Source: Pseudotabrizicola sp.
GTDB lineage: Bacteria > Pseudomonadota > Alphaproteobacteria > Rhodobacterales > Rhodobacteraceae
DNA length: 64,000 bases
Direction: 5' to 3'
Assembly (NCBI RefSeq): GCF_030656345.1
Contig: NZ_JAUSNR010000026.1
Span: 367,088 to 431,087 of the forward strand
A program made the translations under genes and the position numbers. Shown piece by piece: positions 1-10,753 of this stretch (position 1 is the stretch's first letter; each line of letters begins with the position of its first letter). Below the pieces are notes generated by a model. That model saw nothing but the letters and a program-made list of their open reading frames with translations, made no database searches and was not told the DNA's origin.

Positions 1-836
1 AAGTGGTCATGGCGATGAAGGTGCGCAATGACATCATGCCGTATCGCACCGGGATCGACACCACCCGCATCATGAACCTGTCGCGCCGGGTGGCCTCTGT
101 GTCGGGCTTTGCGGTGCAGTTCAACAAGGCGATTGTCGGCAAGAATGCGTTCCTGCACGAGTCGGGCATCCATCAGGATGGCGTTTTGAAGAATGTGGAA
201 ACGTTCGAGATCATGCGGCCCGAAGATATCGGGCTGGTGCAGAAGAACATCGCCATGGGCAAGCATTCCGGCCGGGCAGCGCTGCGCGCCAAGCTGAAAG
301 AGCTGGGGGTCGAGCTGGCCGACAACCAGCTGAATGACGTCTTTGTGCGGTTCAAGGCTTTGGCCGACCGCAAGAAAGAGGTCTACGATGAGGATCTGGT
401 AGCGCTGGTCGCCGACGAGCAGACCAATGATGCGCATGAATTCCTGCAGCTGAAAAAGCTGCGGGTGATCTGTGGCACCGATGGCCCGCAAGAGGCCGAT
501 ATGGTCATGAGCATCGACGGGGTGGATCACAGCATTGATGCCACCGGCGATGGCCCGGTCGATGCCGCGTTCAACTGCGTCAAGATGCTGTTCCCGCATT
601 CGGCCCGGCTGGAGGTCTATCAGGTGCATGCCGTGACCGAAGGCACCGACGCGCAGGCTACGGTGTCGGTGCGGTTGCAGGAGGACGGGCGGATCGTGAC
701 CGGGGCGTCCGCGGATACCGATACGATTGTGGCCTCGACCCGCGCCTATATCAACGCGCTGAACAAGCTGATCGTGCGGCGGCAGAAGACCGCGCCGGGG
801 ACGGATACCAAGACGGTCAGCTATCACGGCAAATGA
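1..836 (+). CDS. leuA: 2-isopropylmalate synthase, C-terminal part (5' end outside window)
   Basis: The protein catalyses the first committed step of leucine synthesis (acetyl-CoA plus 2-oxoisovalerate to 2-isopropylmalate) in the cytosol. The reading frame is already open at the left edge, so about half of the usual 510-520 residues is missing. Visible are the end of the TIM-barrel region with the conserved HESGIHQDG stretch, the linker around GKHSGRAAL, and the C-terminal regulatory LeuA dimer domain (from about residue 150 of this fragment), which binds leucine in the family. The stop is followed seven bases later by a hairpin that probably ends the transcript. Identification is secure from the motifs; feedback control by leucine is family knowledge. 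Confidence 0.95.
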   Translation, partial: VVMAMKVRNDIMPYRTGIDTTRIMNLSRRVASVSGFAVQFNKAIVGKNAFLHESGIHQDGVLKNVETFEIMRPEDIGLVQKNIAMGKHSGRAALRAKLKELGVELADNQLNDVFVRFKALADRKKEVYDEDLVALVADEQTNDAHEFLQLKKLRVICGTDGPQEADMVMSIDGVDHSIDATGDGPVDAAFNCVKMLFPHSARLEVYQVHAVTEGTDAQATVSVRLQEDGRIVTGASADTDTIVASTRAYINALNKLIVRRQKTAPGTDTKTVSYHGK

Positions 837-842
837 CGTTTT

Positions 843-874
843 GCCCCGGTTCTGTGGACTGACAGGACCGGGGC
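843..874 (+). terminator. hairpin downstream of leuA
   Basis: Twelve-base arms (GCCCCGGTTCTG and CAGGACCGGGGC, one G-U pair) around an eight-base loop, starting seven bases after the leuA stop. No clear T-run follows, so it may be a processing or Rho-assisted end rather than a strong intrinsic terminator. Confidence 0.55.
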
Positions 875-895
875 AGCGACTGCCGTTCGGATTTT

Positions 896-916
896 GAGTA
901 TTTGTGTCAAGATGAA
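896..916 (+). repeat. single arm of the GAGTATTT intergenic repeat
   Basis: This copy differs at one base from the 21-base arm found at 51341-51361 (GAGTATTTTTGTCAAGATGA core) and lies between leuA and the next gene. Only one arm is present here. See also 10868-10931, 25555-25575 and 51341-51393. Confidence 0.6.
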
Positions 917-1026
917 TGCAGGGGCCTGTGCGCTTTGCGGGCGTCATGCTGTTGGCCAAGGGTTGCCACCTTGTCGCCAAGGTTGCGTGGCCTTGAGGGG
1001 CGTAGGCGCAAAATGGCAGGCATTTC

Positions 1027-1740
1027 ATGATTCGGTTTCTCGGGGCGCTGCTGGCGCTGGCGCTGCTGTCTGGCTGTGGCGAGCCTGTGTCGCAGGACAA
1101 AAACGCGCGGATTCTGGTGGTGGGGGATTCGATGCTGGCCAGCAACCGGGCCGGCAAAGCGGCGGTGGCCGATGTGCTGGAGGCCGAACTGGGCACCGGG
1201 GTGCTGGACCGGTCGGTGTTTGCGGCGCGCTATTTTCATGCCCTGCCGCTCTCGGGTGCGGCGGGGTTGCGGCTGACCTCGCAATACCGGGCGGGAAACT
1301 GGGACTGGGTGGTGATGAACGGCGGCGGCAATGACCTGCTGTTCGGCTGTGGTTGCGGGTTTTGTGATGGCGTGCTGGACCGGCTGGTGACGAAGGACGG
1401 GCGCGGCGGGGCGATCCCGGCCTATGTGGCGCGCATCCGCGAAGGCGGCGCGCGGGTGGTTTATGCGGGCTATCTGCGCAACCCGGGGATGGGAACGCCA
1501 GTGAAGCATTGCGGCCCGGCGGGCAATGAGCTGGACCGGCGGCTGGTGCTGATGGCGGGGTTTGACGCGGGCGTGACCTTTGTGCCGATGGCTGATCTGG
1601 TGCCGTATCGCGACACCAGTTTCCACGGCATCGACCGGATTCACCCCTCGGCCAAGGGCAGCCGGGGGATCGGGCAGCGCATTGCGGCTGTCATCAGGGC
1701 GGCACCGAAACAGCCGGTGGCGGCGCCTGTGCGGCGGTAA
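1027..1740 (+). CDS. SGNH/GDSL-type hydrolase, lipoprotein
   Basis: Predicted exported esterase or acyl-hydrolase of the SGNH superfamily, 237 residues. The N-terminus is a lipoprotein signal: a hydrophobic stretch ending in the lipobox LSGC, with the lipidated Cys at residue 17. Block I is VVGDSML (nucleophile Ser), an Asn-containing block reads NGGGNDLLF, and the C-terminal block DRIHPSAKG supplies the Asp-x-x-His pair. Five cysteines besides the lipobox one (CGCGFC around residue 115 and a later Cys) are unusual and could form disulfides. The gene stands alone between leuA and mreB. The substrate cannot be told from sequence; the start is fixed by the signal peptide. Confidence 0.8.
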   Translation: MIRFLGALLALALLSGCGEPVSQDKNARILVVGDSMLASNRAGKAAVADVLEAELGTGVLDRSVFAARYFHALPLSGAAGLRLTSQYRAGNWDWVVMNGGGNDLLFGCGCGFCDGVLDRLVTKDGRGGAIPAYVARIREGGARVVYAGYLRNPGMGTPVKHCGPAGNELDRRLVLMAGFDAGVTFVPMADLVPYRDTSFHGIDRIHPSAKGSRGIGQRIAAVIRAAPKQPVAAPVRR

Positions 1741-2020
1741 AGGGTTGGGTGATTCGGTCTGTGGCGGGGTGGTGACTGCCTGCGCGCCGGCGCGCGCGGG
1801 GCGCGATGAGGCCCGGCACGTCGGGGCTTGATTGCAAAGGTGCAAGCGGTGGAGCATCTTGTGGTCTGAACCGGGGACAATGATTGCAATCTGACAAGTT
1901 CTGCACTGTCACAGCGGATTGACGCCCGCACGATCCTTTGCCCTTTCGCCTGTTTCCCCTGAGCCTTATATGAACTCGCCCCTATCGGAGTTCCGAGTCG
2001 AGGGGTTAAAGTCGCATTAA

Positions 2021-3073
<1,053 letters not shown>

Positions 3074-3149
3074 TCCGGGTCTGATGACCGGACAGGTGGA
3101 CACGGCCCTTAGCGGGGCCGGGCGTATGAATTGGACGTAGCAGACCGGC

Positions 3150-4133
3150 ATGGCAAAGACGCGGACAGACCCGGAAGACTTTTCCCGCCCGCTCCGGCGG
3201 GTGCTGGTGGGGCTGCTGGTGCTGGCGCTGCTGGGGTTGTTTTTGCTGTGGCGCATCGACAGCCCGCGGGTCGAGCGGTTTCGCGCCGCCCTGATTGACC
3301 GGGTGGTGCCGTCGTTTGACTGGGTGATGACCCCGATCACCAAGACCGCCGATATGGTGGAACAGTTTCAAAGCTATGCCAGCCTGCATGCGCAAAATCA
3401 GGATCTGCGGCGCGAGCTGCAGCAGATGAAGGCGTGGAAAGAGGCGGCGCTGCAGCTGGAACAGCAGAATGCCCGGCTGCTGGACCTGAATCAGGTGCGG
3501 CTGGACCCGAAGCTGACCCATGTGACCGGGCAGGTGCTCGCCGACAGCGGCAGCCCGTTCCGCCAGTCGGTGCTGATCAACGTTGGCGCGCGCGATGGTA
3601 TCTTAGACGGTTGGGCCACGATGGATGGCATCGGCGTGGTCGGTCGCATTTCCGGCGTGGGCGAGCGGACCAGCCGGGTGATCCTGCTGACCGACACCAA
3701 CAGCCGGGTGCCGGTGACGGTGCAGCCGTCAGGCCAGAAGGCCCTGCTGTCGGGCGACAACACCGCCCTGCCCCCGCTGGAGTTTCTGGAACAGGCCGAT
3801 GTGGTGCGCCCCGGTGACCGGGTGGTAAGTTCGGGCGATGGCGGGATGTTTCCCGCCGGGCTGCTGGTGGGTCAGGTGGTGCTTGGCAATGACCGGCGGC
3901 TGCGTGTCAGCCTGAGCGCGGATTACCAGCGGCTGGAATTCCTGCGCGTGCTGCGCAGCCATCAGCTGGTGCCGATCACCGATGCCGGGGCGCTGATCGC
4001 GCCGCCGGTGCTGCCTGCGGGCCCTGACACCAGCGGCGCGCTGAACACCGATGCCCTGCCCACCCGTGGCAACCAGCCCGAGGCGATGCCGGCGGCAGAC
4101 GCCAGCACAGAGACGGATGGCAGCGGTGGGTGA
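3150..4133 (+). CDS. mreC: rod shape-determining protein MreC
   Basis: Bitopic inner-membrane protein whose periplasmic domain scaffolds the elongasome and activates PBP2. A short basic cytoplasmic tail precedes one membrane helix (about residues 18-40), a coiled coil (about 75-115, rich in Gln/Leu/Arg) and the two-barrel periplasmic domain (about 125-275). The final 50 residues form a Pro/Ala/Thr-rich low-complexity tail, common in this family. It follows mreB by 76 bases and overlaps mreD by 17, so the two are co-translated. Confidence 0.95.
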   Translation: MAKTRTDPEDFSRPLRRVLVGLLVLALLGLFLLWRIDSPRVERFRAALIDRVVPSFDWVMTPITKTADMVEQFQSYASLHAQNQDLRRELQQMKAWKEAALQLEQQNARLLDLNQVRLDPKLTHVTGQVLADSGSPFRQSVLINVGARDGILDGWATMDGIGVVGRISGVGERTSRVILLTDTNSRVPVTVQPSGQKALLSGDNTALPPLEFLEQADVVRPGDRVVSSGDGGMFPAGLLVGQVVLGNDRRLRVSLSADYQRLEFLRVLRSHQLVPITDAGALIAPPVLPAGPDTSGALNTDALPTRGNQPEAMPAADASTETDGSGG

Positions 4134-4665
4134 TGCGTGGCGGTCCAGCGCCTGGTTCTATCGCGGGCTGTTTGTCGGCATCGCACTGCTGATGCTGTAC
4201 GTGCGGCTGCTGCCTCTGGGGTCAGAGGCGGGCGACTGGCCGGGGCCGGACCTTTTGCTGTGCCTGATCTTTGCCTGGGCGACGCGGCGACCCGATTACC
4301 TGCCGGTCTGGCTGTTGGCGGGCGTGCTGTTGCTGGAAGACATGGTGCTGCTGCGCCCGCCGGGGCTGTGGACCGCGCTGGTGGTGGTCGCGGTGGAGTT
4401 TGTGCGCAACCGGGTGGCCCTGACGCGTGAGCTGACGCTGGTGGCGGAATGGGCAATGGTGGCGGGGCTGATGATCGGGTGCCTGCTGGCCTACCGGCTG
4501 GTGTTCACGCTATCGTTCCTGCCGCAGCCGGCATTCGGCTTTGCCTTGATGCAGGTTTTGTGGTCGATCCTGTGCTATCCTGTCGTCGTGGGGGCCAGCC
4601 GTCTGGCCTTTGACCTGCGCAAGCCCGCAACGGGCGAAGTCGACAGTTACGGACGCCGTTTGTGA
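4117..4665 (+). CDS. mreD: rod shape-determining protein MreD
   Basis: Small polytopic inner-membrane partner of MreC, 182 residues from this start. Five or so hydrophobic segments are visible, beginning with FYRGLFVGIALLMLY. The chosen ATG lies inside the mreC 3' end behind GAGACGG; a GTG nine bases later is an alternative, while the long upstream in-frame extension translates as Arg/Pro-rich sequence and is not credible. MreD is the least conserved member of the set, so the assignment leans on membrane profile, size and position between mreC and mrdA. Confidence 0.88.
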   Translation: MAAVGDAWRSSAWFYRGLFVGIALLMLYVRLLPLGSEAGDWPGPDLLLCLIFAWATRRPDYLPVWLLAGVLLLEDMVLLRPPGLWTALVVVAVEFVRNRVALTRELTLVAEWAMVAGLMIGCLLAYRLVFTLSFLPQPAFGFALMQVLWSILCYPVVVGASRLAFDLRKPATGEVDSYGRRL

Positions 4666-4675
4666 GGGGCAGAAC

Positions 4676-6619
4676 GTGAGACGCAGCCCGAAGGAAACCG
4701 AAGATGCCGCCCGCGGAACCCATCGTCGGGCGCTGCTGCTGGGTGGCGGGATGGCGGCAATGTTTGCGGTGCTGGGCGCGCGGATGCACTATCTGTCGGT
4801 CGATCAGGCCGACCAGTTCCGGCTGCTGGCCGAGGAAAACCGGATCTCGATCCGGCTGATCCCGCCCGCACGCGGGCTGATCCATGACCGCAACGGCAAA
4901 GTGCTGGCGGGGAATGAACAGAATTACCGGGTGGTGATCACGCGCGAAGATGCCGGCGACGTCAATGCGGTGCTGGCCAAGCTGGCGCATATCATCCCGC
5001 TGACCGCCGAAGATCTGGACCGCACCGCGAAGGAAATGAAGCGCACCAGCCCGTTTGCGCCGATCACCGTGGCCGACCGGCTGAGCTGGGAAGACCTGTC
5101 GAAAGTGGCGCTGAATGCGCCGTCCCTGCCCGGTGTGTCGCCCGAGGTGGGGTTAAGCCGGCAATACCCGCGCGACATCGATTTCGCCCATGTGCTGGGC
5201 TATGTCGGCCCGGTGTCAGAGCGTGATCTGGAGGCGCTGGACAGCCCGGACCCGCTGTTGCGCATCCCCAAGTTCCAGATCGGCAAGATCGGGGTGGAGC
5301 GGTGGCTGGAAGACACCCTGCGTGGCCGCGCAGGCACAAGGCGGATCGAGGTCAACGCCGTGGGCCGCGTCATGCGCGAGCTGGAGCGCGAAGAAGGCGA
5401 TCCCGGTGCCGATGTGCGGCTGACCATTGATGCGGACGTTCAGAACTTTGTGCAGGCGCGGCTGGGCGACGAGTCGGCGGCGGCTGTGGTGATGGATGTG
5501 ACCAATGGCGATCTGATTGCGGTCGTTTCATCGCCGTCGTTTGACCCCAACCTGTTCGTGCGCGGCATCAGCCACACCGATTACAACGGGCTGATGGAGA
5601 ATGACCACCGCCCGCTGGCCAACAAGACGGTGCAGGGTCTGTATCCGCCGGGGTCCACCTTCAAGATGATCACCGCTCTGGCGGCGCTGGAAGCGGGGGT
5701 TATCAACGTCAACACCACCGTGCGCTGCCCCGGCTATCTGGAGTTTGGTGGCAGGCGCTTTCACTGCTGGAAACGCGGCGGGCATGGCGCGGTCAATCTG
5801 GAAAAGTCCTTGGCGGAAAGCTGCGACGTTTACTATTACGACATTGCCCAGCGGGTCGGGATCGAAAAGATCGCCGAGATGGGCAAGCGCTTTGGCCTTG
5901 GCATCCGCCACGACATTCCGATGTCGGCGATTGCCGATGGCATCATGCCGAACCGGGCGTGGAAGCAGGAACGCTACAAGCAGGACTGGCGGATCGGCGA
6001 CACCATCAACGCCAGCATCGGTCAGGGCTATGTGCTGACCTCGCCCCTGCAGCTTGCGGTGATGACCGCGCGGATCGCAACGGGCCGGGCGGTAAACCCC
6101 CGGCTGGTGCGGTCGGTTGATGGCAAGGAGGTGCCGGTGGAAGAGGCCCCCGGCATCGGCATTTCCGAAGAGATCATGCGCAAGATCCGGTCGGGCATGT
6201 TTGCGGTGATGAACGGCGAACGCGGCACGGCGAAATCATCGCGCATCGCCGATGAGGCGATGCTGATGGCGGGCAAGACAGGCACCAGCCAGGTGCGCAA
6301 CATCACCGCCGCCGAACGGGCGCGCGGGGTGATTTCCAACGATCAGCTGCCGTGGAACCGGCGCGACCATGCGCTGTTTGTCGGCTATGCCCCCTATAAC
6401 AATCCGCGCTATGCGGTGTCTGTGGTGGTGGAACATGGCGGCGGCGGGTCCACCGCGGCAGCGCCCATTGCGCGCGACGCTCTGTTGCGCGCCCTGAGCA
6501 ACGGCTTGCCGCCGCTGTCGGCCTATCCGGCCAGCCAACGCAACCGGATTGAATCGATGCTGGAAAAGCTGCCGCTGCGCGATGCCGAGGGCCGCGCCCC
6601 CGACTCCAGCCGCGCATAA
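4676..6619 (+). CDS. mrdA: penicillin-binding protein 2 (elongasome transpeptidase)
   Basis: Class B PBP that cross-links lateral-wall peptidoglycan with RodA. I start it at GTG 4676, ten bases after the mreD stop, because GAGGGGC overlaps that stop and the next residues read RRSPKE before the membrane helix (about residues 20-38). The pedestal domain follows, then the transpeptidase: nucleophile motif STFK with Ser at about 327, SCD as second motif, and KTGTSQ near 540. The 647-residue length is normal for the family. Neighbouring mreBCD and rodA confirm the elongation role over the divisome PBP3. Confidence 0.95.
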   Translation: MRRSPKETEDAARGTHRRALLLGGGMAAMFAVLGARMHYLSVDQADQFRLLAEENRISIRLIPPARGLIHDRNGKVLAGNEQNYRVVITREDAGDVNAVLAKLAHIIPLTAEDLDRTAKEMKRTSPFAPITVADRLSWEDLSKVALNAPSLPGVSPEVGLSRQYPRDIDFAHVLGYVGPVSERDLEALDSPDPLLRIPKFQIGKIGVERWLEDTLRGRAGTRRIEVNAVGRVMRELEREEGDPGADVRLTIDADVQNFVQARLGDESAAAVVMDVTNGDLIAVVSSPSFDPNLFVRGISHTDYNGLMENDHRPLANKTVQGLYPPGSTFKMITALAALEAGVINVNTTVRCPGYLEFGGRRFHCWKRGGHGAVNLEKSLAESCDVYYYDIAQRVGIEKIAEMGKRFGLGIRHDIPMSAIADGIMPNRAWKQERYKQDWRIGDTINASIGQGYVLTSPLQLAVMTARIATGRAVNPRLVRSVDGKEVPVEEAPGIGISEEIMRKIRSGMFAVMNGERGTAKSSRIADEAMLMAGKTGTSQVRNITAAERARGVISNDQLPWNRRDHALFVGYAPYNNPRYAVSVVVEHGGGGSTAAAPIARDALLRALSNGLPPLSAYPASQRNRIESMLEKLPLRDAEGRAPDSSRA

Positions 6620-6628
6620 GGGGGCGGA

Positions 6629-7768
6629 ATGAGCTTTCTGGAATACCGCGTCAAGTTCGTGCCCACCGGGCTGCGCAAGGTGCTGTATCTGAACTGGCCG
6701 TTGATCGTGCTGGTGACGGCGGTGTCGGCGGTGGGGTGGCTGGCGCTCTATTCCATTGCCGGCGGGCGGATGGATGTCTGGGCCGGGCGGCAGATGCAGG
6801 TGTTTGCGCTGGGGGCGGTCCTGATGTTCATCATCGCCTTTGTGCCGATCTGGTTCTGGCGCAACATGTCGCTGATCGCCTATGTCGTCTCTATCCTGCT
6901 GCTGCTGGTGGTCGAATTTTTCGGCACCATGGGCATGGGCGCGCAACGCTGGATCGACATCGGCGGCTTTCGCCTGCAGCCATCAGAAATGGCCAAGGTC
7001 ACGCTGGTGATGATGCTGGCCGCCTATTATGACTGGCTGGATGTCAAGAAAACCTCGCGCCTGTTCTGGGTGCTGATCCCGGTGGTGCTGACAGTGGTGC
7101 CCACGGTGCTGGTGCTGATGCAGCCCAACCTTGGCACCGCGCTGATCTTGCTGATGATCGGCGGCACGGTGATGCTGCTGGCCGGGGTCAGCTGGTGGTA
7201 TTTCGCGGCGGTGATCAGTGCGATAGGTGGCACAATCTGGGCGATCATGACCAGCCGGGGCACAGACTGGCAGATGCTGCATGACTATCAGTTCCGCCGG
7301 ATCGACACCTTCCTTGACCCCACATCCGACCCGCTGGGGGCGGGATACAATATCATTCAGGCGCAGATCGCCCTCGGCTCGGGCGGCTGGGGGGGCAAGG
7401 GGTTCATGCAGGGCACGCAAAGCCGGCTGAATTTTCTGCCCGAAAAGCACACCGATTTCATCTTCACCACGCTGGGGGAAGAGTTCGGCTTTGTCGGCGT
7501 GATCAGCCTTCTGGTGCTGTACGGGCTGATCCTGCTGTTCTGCTATGTCTCGGCCATGCAGCAAAAGGACCGGTTTTCGCTGCTGCTGATCCTGGGGATT
7601 GCGGCGAACTTCTTCTTTTATCTGGCGATCAATCTGGCCATGGTGATGGGGCTTGCCCCGGTGGTGGGCATTCCGCTGCCGTTCCTGTCTTATGGCGGAT
7701 CGGCGATGCTGGTGCTGCTGGTGGCCTTTGGCCTGATCCAGAGCGCCCATGTTCACAGACCGAGGTAG
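6629..7768 (+). CDS. rodA: rod shape-determining protein RodA (SEDS glycosyltransferase)
   Basis: SEDS-family peptidoglycan polymerase, 379 residues and about ten membrane helices. The characteristic segments RWIDIGGFRLQPSEMAKV, GAGYNIIQAQIALGSGG and the PLPFLSYGGSAM motif before the last helix are all present, as is the large periplasmic loop. It starts nine bases after mrdA behind GGGGGCGG. Its stop abuts the next gene with no gap, so the following reductase is probably read from the same transcript. Confidence 0.96.
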   Translation: MSFLEYRVKFVPTGLRKVLYLNWPLIVLVTAVSAVGWLALYSIAGGRMDVWAGRQMQVFALGAVLMFIIAFVPIWFWRNMSLIAYVVSILLLLVVEFFGTMGMGAQRWIDIGGFRLQPSEMAKVTLVMMLAAYYDWLDVKKTSRLFWVLIPVVLTVVPTVLVLMQPNLGTALILLMIGGTVMLLAGVSWWYFAAVISAIGGTIWAIMTSRGTDWQMLHDYQFRRIDTFLDPTSDPLGAGYNIIQAQIALGSGGWGGKGFMQGTQSRLNFLPEKHTDFIFTTLGEEFGFVGVISLLVLYGLILLFCYVSAMQQKDRFSLLLILGIAANFFFYLAINLAMVMGLAPVVGIPLPFLSYGGSAMLVLLVAFGLIQSAHVHRPR

Positions 7769-8698
7769 ATGATGATCACTGTCCTGTTCGCCGCCCCCGA
7801 CCTGTGGGGGGAGTATTCCGACGTGCTGCCAAAGGCGCTTTCGGATGCGGGAATTGCGGCGCAGGTGGTACAGGATGCGGCACCGGAAACGGTGGATTAC
7901 ATCATCTATGCCCCCAGCGCACCGTTGCAGGATTTCACACCGTTCACGCGCACCAAGGCCGTGCTGTCGCTCTGGGCCGGGGTGGAGAGGATTGTCGGCA
8001 ATGACACGCTGACGCAGCCTTTGTGCCGGATGGTCGATCCAAGCCTGACCGAAAGCATGGTTGAATGGGTCGTGGGCCATGCCCTGCGCCATCATCTGGG
8101 AATAGATGCGCATATCGTGAACCCCGGCCACGTGTGGAACCCGGTCGTGCCGCCGCTGGCGCGCAACCGGCCCGTTACGGTGCTGGGCCTTGGGGCACTT
8201 GGCACGGCCTGCGCGCAGGCGCTGGCGGGCCTGAACTTTCCCGTCACCGGGTGGAGCCGGACTCAGAAATCAGTGTCGGGGGTAAAGTGCCTGTCGGGTG
8301 AAGATGGTTTGCGCCAGGCGCTGACCGGCGCGCAGATCGTGGTGACGCTGTTGCCGCGCACGCCGGGCACGGAAAACACCCTGAACGCAGACACACTGGC
8401 GCTGACGGCGCGCGGAGCGGTGATCCTGAACCCTGGACGCGGGCCGCTGATTGATGATGCAGCCCTGCTGGACGCGCTGGAGACTGGCCAGATCGGCCAT
8501 GCCACGCTCGATGTGTTCCGGGTGGAACCGCTGCCGCAGGATCACGCGTTCTGGGCACATCGCTGCGTGACCGTCACGCCGCATATTGCCGCCGACACCC
8601 GCGCGAGCAGTGCATCCGGCGTCATCGCTGAAAACATCCGTCGGGCCGAGGCGGGGCAGCCACTGCTGCACCGGGTGGACCGCGTTTTGGGCTACTGA
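7769..8698 (+). CDS. ghrA: glyoxylate/hydroxypyruvate reductase A-like D-2-hydroxyacid dehydrogenase
   Basis: NAD(P)H-dependent reductase of glyoxylate and hydroxypyruvate by homology with the GhrA branch; 309 residues as usual. A Rossmann motif GLGALGTACAQAL is near residue 136, the catalytic Arg lies in NPGRGPLID, the acid in DVFRVEPLP and the His in TPHIAADTR. It begins directly at the rodA stop; two ATG codons stand in tandem and the second fits the upstream GAGG slightly better. Why it travels with the elongasome is unclear; it may simply be read through. Confidence 0.85.
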   Translation: MMITVLFAAPDLWGEYSDVLPKALSDAGIAAQVVQDAAPETVDYIIYAPSAPLQDFTPFTRTKAVLSLWAGVERIVGNDTLTQPLCRMVDPSLTESMVEWVVGHALRHHLGIDAHIVNPGHVWNPVVPPLARNRPVTVLGLGALGTACAQALAGLNFPVTGWSRTQKSVSGVKCLSGEDGLRQALTGAQIVVTLLPRTPGTENTLNADTLALTARGAVILNPGRGPLIDDAALLDALETGQIGHATLDVFRVEPLPQDHAFWAHRCVTVTPHIAADTRASSASGVIAENIRRAEAGQPLLHRVDRVLGY

Positions 8699-8793
8699 AC
8701 TGGCACGCTGCCTGCGACGCCTTTCGCGTCGCGGACAGAACAGACGCCCCACCCCGCCCTGCCTTTGATTGCGGCAGGTGACAGGGGGCGGGC

Positions 8794-9681
8794 ATGCCAT
8801 ATTCGACCGGGGTAAAACTGGTGCTGCTGGCGGCGCTGTTGTGGTCGCTCAACGGGCTGCTGATACGGCAGATCGATCAGGCAGGCACCTGGGCGGTGCT
8901 GTTCTGGCGCTCTGCCGGGATGATCCCGGTGCTGCTGGTGGTGATCTGGGGACGCTCGGGTCAGGTGGTGGCCCCGTTGCGCCGGGTGGGCTGGTCCGGC
9001 GTGGTGGGCGGGCTTGGGCTTGTGCTCGCCTTCGGCGGCGCGATCTTTGCCTTTCAGGCAACGACGGTGGCCAATGCGGTGTTTCTGTTTTCCGCCTCGC
9101 CGTTTCTGGCGGCGCTGATGGGCTGGCTGATCCTGCGCGAAACCGTGCGGCCCGCAACATGGGCCGCGATTGCACTGGCCGGGCTGGGCATGTTCGTGAT
9201 GGTGCGCGAAGGGCTGGCGGCGGGGGCGATGGCGGGCAATGTGGCGGCCCTGCTGTCGGCGCTTGGCTTTGCCAGCTTCACCATCGCGCTGCGCTGGGGC
9301 AAGCTGTCGGACATGCTGCCCGCGGTGGTGATCGGCGGGCTGCTGTCAATGCTGGCGGCGGCGATGGTGCTGGCGGCGCAGGGCGAAAGCCTTTGGGTGC
9401 CAGGGCGCGACATTGCGATTTCGCTGGCCATGGGGGCGGCGGTTCTGGCCACCGGCATGGCGCTGTATACGGCAGGCAGCCGGGTGATCCCGGCGGCAGA
9501 ACTGACCCTGCTGTCGATGGTCGAGGTGCTGCTGGCCCCGGTCTGGGTGTTTCTGGCACTGGGGGAAACCGCCTCGGCCGGGACCTTCACCGGCGGCGCG
9601 GTGCTGATGGCAGCGGTGGCGTTCAACGCGCTGTCAGGGGCACGGATGCGCCGCGCCCCGGCGCTGGGTGTCGGGCGCTGA
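8794..9681 (+). CDS. EamA-family (DMT) transporter
   Basis: Ten hydrophobic helices arranged as two repeats of the EamA domain (about residues 6-137 and 147-283), 295 residues, typical of drug/metabolite exporters of the RhaT/YdcZ superfamily. GGGGGC precedes the start. A small hairpin (GCGACGC/GCGTCGC at 8714-8732) lies between it and the preceding reductase gene. Substrate cannot be assigned. Another, damaged member of this family occurs at 62447-63318. Confidence 0.85.
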   Translation: MPYSTGVKLVLLAALLWSLNGLLIRQIDQAGTWAVLFWRSAGMIPVLLVVIWGRSGQVVAPLRRVGWSGVVGGLGLVLAFGGAIFAFQATTVANAVFLFSASPFLAALMGWLILRETVRPATWAAIALAGLGMFVMVREGLAAGAMAGNVAALLSALGFASFTIALRWGKLSDMLPAVVIGGLLSMLAAAMVLAAQGESLWVPGRDIAISLAMGAAVLATGMALYTAGSRVIPAAELTLLSMVEVLLAPVWVFLALGETASAGTFTGGAVLMAAVAFNALSGARMRRAPALGVGR

Positions 9682-9748
9682 CACGCAGCCCTTTACCCCG
9701 GCACCCCGCTGCCGTTAAGGATTGGGCGGCATAAGGGCGGGGACGGGG

Positions 9749-10753
9749 ATGACAGGCAAGGTTCTGATCACGGGGGCAGCCGGGTTCATCGGCTTTCACT
9801 TGTCCCGGCGGATGCTGGCGGACGGCTGGCAGGTGACCGGCTTCGACGGGATGACCGACTATTACGACCCGGCGCTGAAACGCGCCCGGCTGGAGATCCT
9901 GCAGGCGCAGCCGGAGTTCGCATTTGAACAGGGAATGCTGGAAGACCCGGACCGTCTGACCGCACTGGTTGCCGCGCGGCACCCTGATGTGATCGTCCAT
10001 CTGGCGGCACAGGCCGGGGTGCGCGCTTCCATCGACGCGCCACGGTCTTATGTACAGTCCAACCTGATCGGCACGCATGAGGTGCTGGAGGCAGCGCGCG
10101 CCCATCCGCCAAAGCATCTGCTGATGGCCTCTACCTCCTCGGCCTATGGTGCCAATACCAGAATGCCCTATGCCGAGACCGACCGGGCCACCCATCCGAT
10201 GAGCTTTTACGCCGCCACCAAGATCGCGACTGAGGCGATGGCCCACAGCTACGCGCATCTGTTCGGCCTGCCGGTAACGATGTTCCGGTTCTTTACCGTC
10301 TATGGCCCGTGGGGGCGCCCGGACATGGCGCTGTTCAAATTCACCAAGGCGATCCTGAATGGCGACCCGATTGACGTCTACAACCACGGCGACATGCAGC
10401 GCGATTTCACGTATGTCGATGATCTGATCGAAGGCATCACCCGGCTGATCACCGCCGTGCCCGGCACCACCCCGGCCGGGCCGATGGACAGCCTGTCCCC
10501 CGTCGCTCCGTTCCGTGTGGTCAACATCGGCAATGGCGCGCCGGAACAGCTGACCGGGTTCATCAAGGCGATTGAGGCCGCAACCGGCCGCACCGCCCGG
10601 CAGACCCTGCTGCCGATGCAGCCCGGCGACGTACCCGCCACCTGGGCCGATGCCAGCCTGATCGACGCGCTGGTCGGCCCCCTGCCCCGCACCCATCTGC
10701 ACGACGGCGTGGCACGATTCGTCGACTGGTATCGCGGCTGGAACGGCAGATAA
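9749..10753 (+). CDS. NAD-dependent epimerase, UDP-glucuronate 4-epimerase-like
   Basis: Extended short-chain dehydrogenase of 334 residues. The start ATG gives the nucleotide-binding motif GAAGFIGFHLSRR close to the N-terminus; a TTG 27 bases upstream is less likely. The catalytic triad is visible as STSSAYG and YAATK, and YDPALKRARLEIL plus TVYGPWGRPDMA are hallmarks of the CapI/WbnF/LpsL group that interconverts UDP-glucuronate and UDP-galacturonate for surface polysaccharide. No glycosyltransferases lie nearby, so the pathway is not shown by context. Confidence 0.85.
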   Translation: MTGKVLITGAAGFIGFHLSRRMLADGWQVTGFDGMTDYYDPALKRARLEILQAQPEFAFEQGMLEDPDRLTALVAARHPDVIVHLAAQAGVRASIDAPRSYVQSNLIGTHEVLEAARAHPPKHLLMASTSSAYGANTRMPYAETDRATHPMSFYAATKIATEAMAHSYAHLFGLPVTMFRFFTVYGPWGRPDMALFKFTKAILNGDPIDVYNHGDMQRDFTYVDDLIEGITRLITAVPGTTPAGPMDSLSPVAPFRVVNIGNGAPEQLTGFIKAIEAATGRTARQTLLPMQPGDVPATWADASLIDALVGPLPRTHLHDGVARFVDWYRGWNGR